Positions 4,489 to 5,017 of a stretch of 5,017 bases of DNA are shown one piece after another. The DNA is taken from contig JBBQSD010000241.1 of assembly GCA_038214135.1 (NCBI GenBank), positions 1-5,017 on the forward strand, given 5' to 3'. This DNA is from JANLSE01 sp038214135. Its GTDB lineage: Bacteria > Chloroflexota > Chloroflexia > Chloroflexales > Roseiflexaceae. The position numbers and the translations under genes are program-made. How positions within the stretch are numbered: position 1 is the stretch's first letter; each line of letters opens with the position of its first letter. The notes under the pieces are model-generated. The model was not told the DNA's origin and made no database searches. It saw nothing but the letters and a program-made list of their open reading frames with translations.

Positions 4489-5017
4489 ATGACGAACGAA
4501 GAACTCACACCTAGACAGCACGAACTATTACGCTTAATCGTTGCTTGGAGGCGCGATAATGGCGCAACAACTCCAGTCAAACGACAATGGATAGAAGATC
4601 GCTTACACTTGGAGAAAAACAGTGTATCTGGACTAAAGAGAAAACTGATTGATAAGGGATATTTGGAGGAAAACCGTTTCGATTTCTTGTTAACACCTCA
4701 AGCACAAGATTATCTGACGAACTCGAATACTCCTCTTTCATTACGCATTCTAACGTCACTCCAGCTACCCATCTTTGGGCAAGTTCGCGCTGGTAAAACT
4801 AAGCAGGATGAGATTCGAGTAGAACTTACAGATCTCACTGGAGAGAACCCCTCGACAATATCTATCCCAGACATTAAAGTGGATAAGGGTTTACCGATCT
4901 TTCTATTACAAGTGATGGGAAAAAGCATGGAGCATGAAAATATCTATGAAGGCGACTATGTAATAGTCGAATCTTATGCAGAAGATCAAATGCCCAGGCA
5001 AGGCGAAATGATTGTAA
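4489..5017 (+). CDS. LexA-like repressor, S24 family autoprotease (3' end outside window)
   Basis: The 176 visible residues start at ATG 4489; an in-frame TAA at 4474-4476 excludes any upstream ATG, and the ribosome-binding site is weak (AAGG 4475-4478). Residues 7-75 form a LexA-type winged helix (LTPRQHELLRLIVAW...NSVSGLKRKLIDKGYLE), matching the 'TxRQxxILxxI...VxxxLxxLexKGyl' pattern. The S24 domain shows the Ala101-Gly102 self-cleavage bond (FGQVRAGKTKQDE) and nucleophile Ser146 in VMGKSMEHENIYEGDYVIVE. The catalytic lysine should follow beyond the window. Such proteins repress DNA-damage or prophage genes and cut themselves when RecA filaments form. The cleavage site is about 17 residues further in than in E. 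coli LexA, and the winged helix lacks the usual GYPPT motif. It may therefore be an accessory or phage-type LexA paralogue rather than the chromosomal regulator. Composition is AT-rich (22 G/C of 60 at 4621-4680). Confidence 0.87.
   Translation, partial: MTNEELTPRQHELLRLIVAWRRDNGATTPVKRQWIEDRLHLEKNSVSGLKRKLIDKGYLEENRFDFLLTPQAQDYLTNSNTPLSLRILTSLQLPIFGQVRAGKTKQDEIRVELTDLTGENPSTISIPDIKVDKGLPIFLLQVMGKSMEHENIYEGDYVIVESYAEDQMPRQGEMIV

Overview
The window looks like a chromosomal segment of a member of the Chloroflexota, perhaps a Chloroflexales-type filamentous phototroph or a Herpetosiphon relative. This is inferred from the kind of histidine kinase, the codon use, and dispersed extragenic repeats of the CGCAGGCTAAAGCCTGCG kind; nothing here proves the taxonomy.

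Positions 1-2050 (+ strand, GC-rich) hold the 3' end of a periplasmic adaptor (HlyD/RND type) of an efflux transporter. It is followed by a multi-spanning membrane sensor histidine kinase with a HisKA_3 phosphoacceptor domain. The kinase stops before any ATP-binding (HATPase_c) domain, exactly where a purine-rich repeat-like sequence begins, so it is probably a truncated gene.

Positions 2050-3300 hold a convergently oriented tyrosine recombinase of the integron-integrase (IntI) family. It has all six catalytic residues and the IntI-specific insertion, plus its own sigma70-like promoter. Heptanucleotide repeats flank the gene on both sides. No canonical attI or attC core site (RYYYAAC/GTTRRRY pair) was found by eye.

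Positions 3300-3600 are a gene-free, hairpin-rich stretch with three related REP-like palindromes. A 115-aa basic protein with a strong ribosome-binding site follows (3594-3941). Its 3' end contains a nearly consensus sigma70 promoter pointing outward into a 250-bp gap, and that gap carries a 46-bp imperfect inverted repeat.

From about 3940 the base composition falls from about 60% to about 40% GC. This segment encodes a 63-aa single-span membrane protein and, running off the window end, a LexA-like S24 autoproteolytic repressor. Both lie behind operator-like inverted repeats. An integron integrase, a LexA-like repressor and a small hydrophobic protein close together suggest an accessory, stress-responsive region. 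The regulatory links between them are inference, not something the sequence demonstrates.
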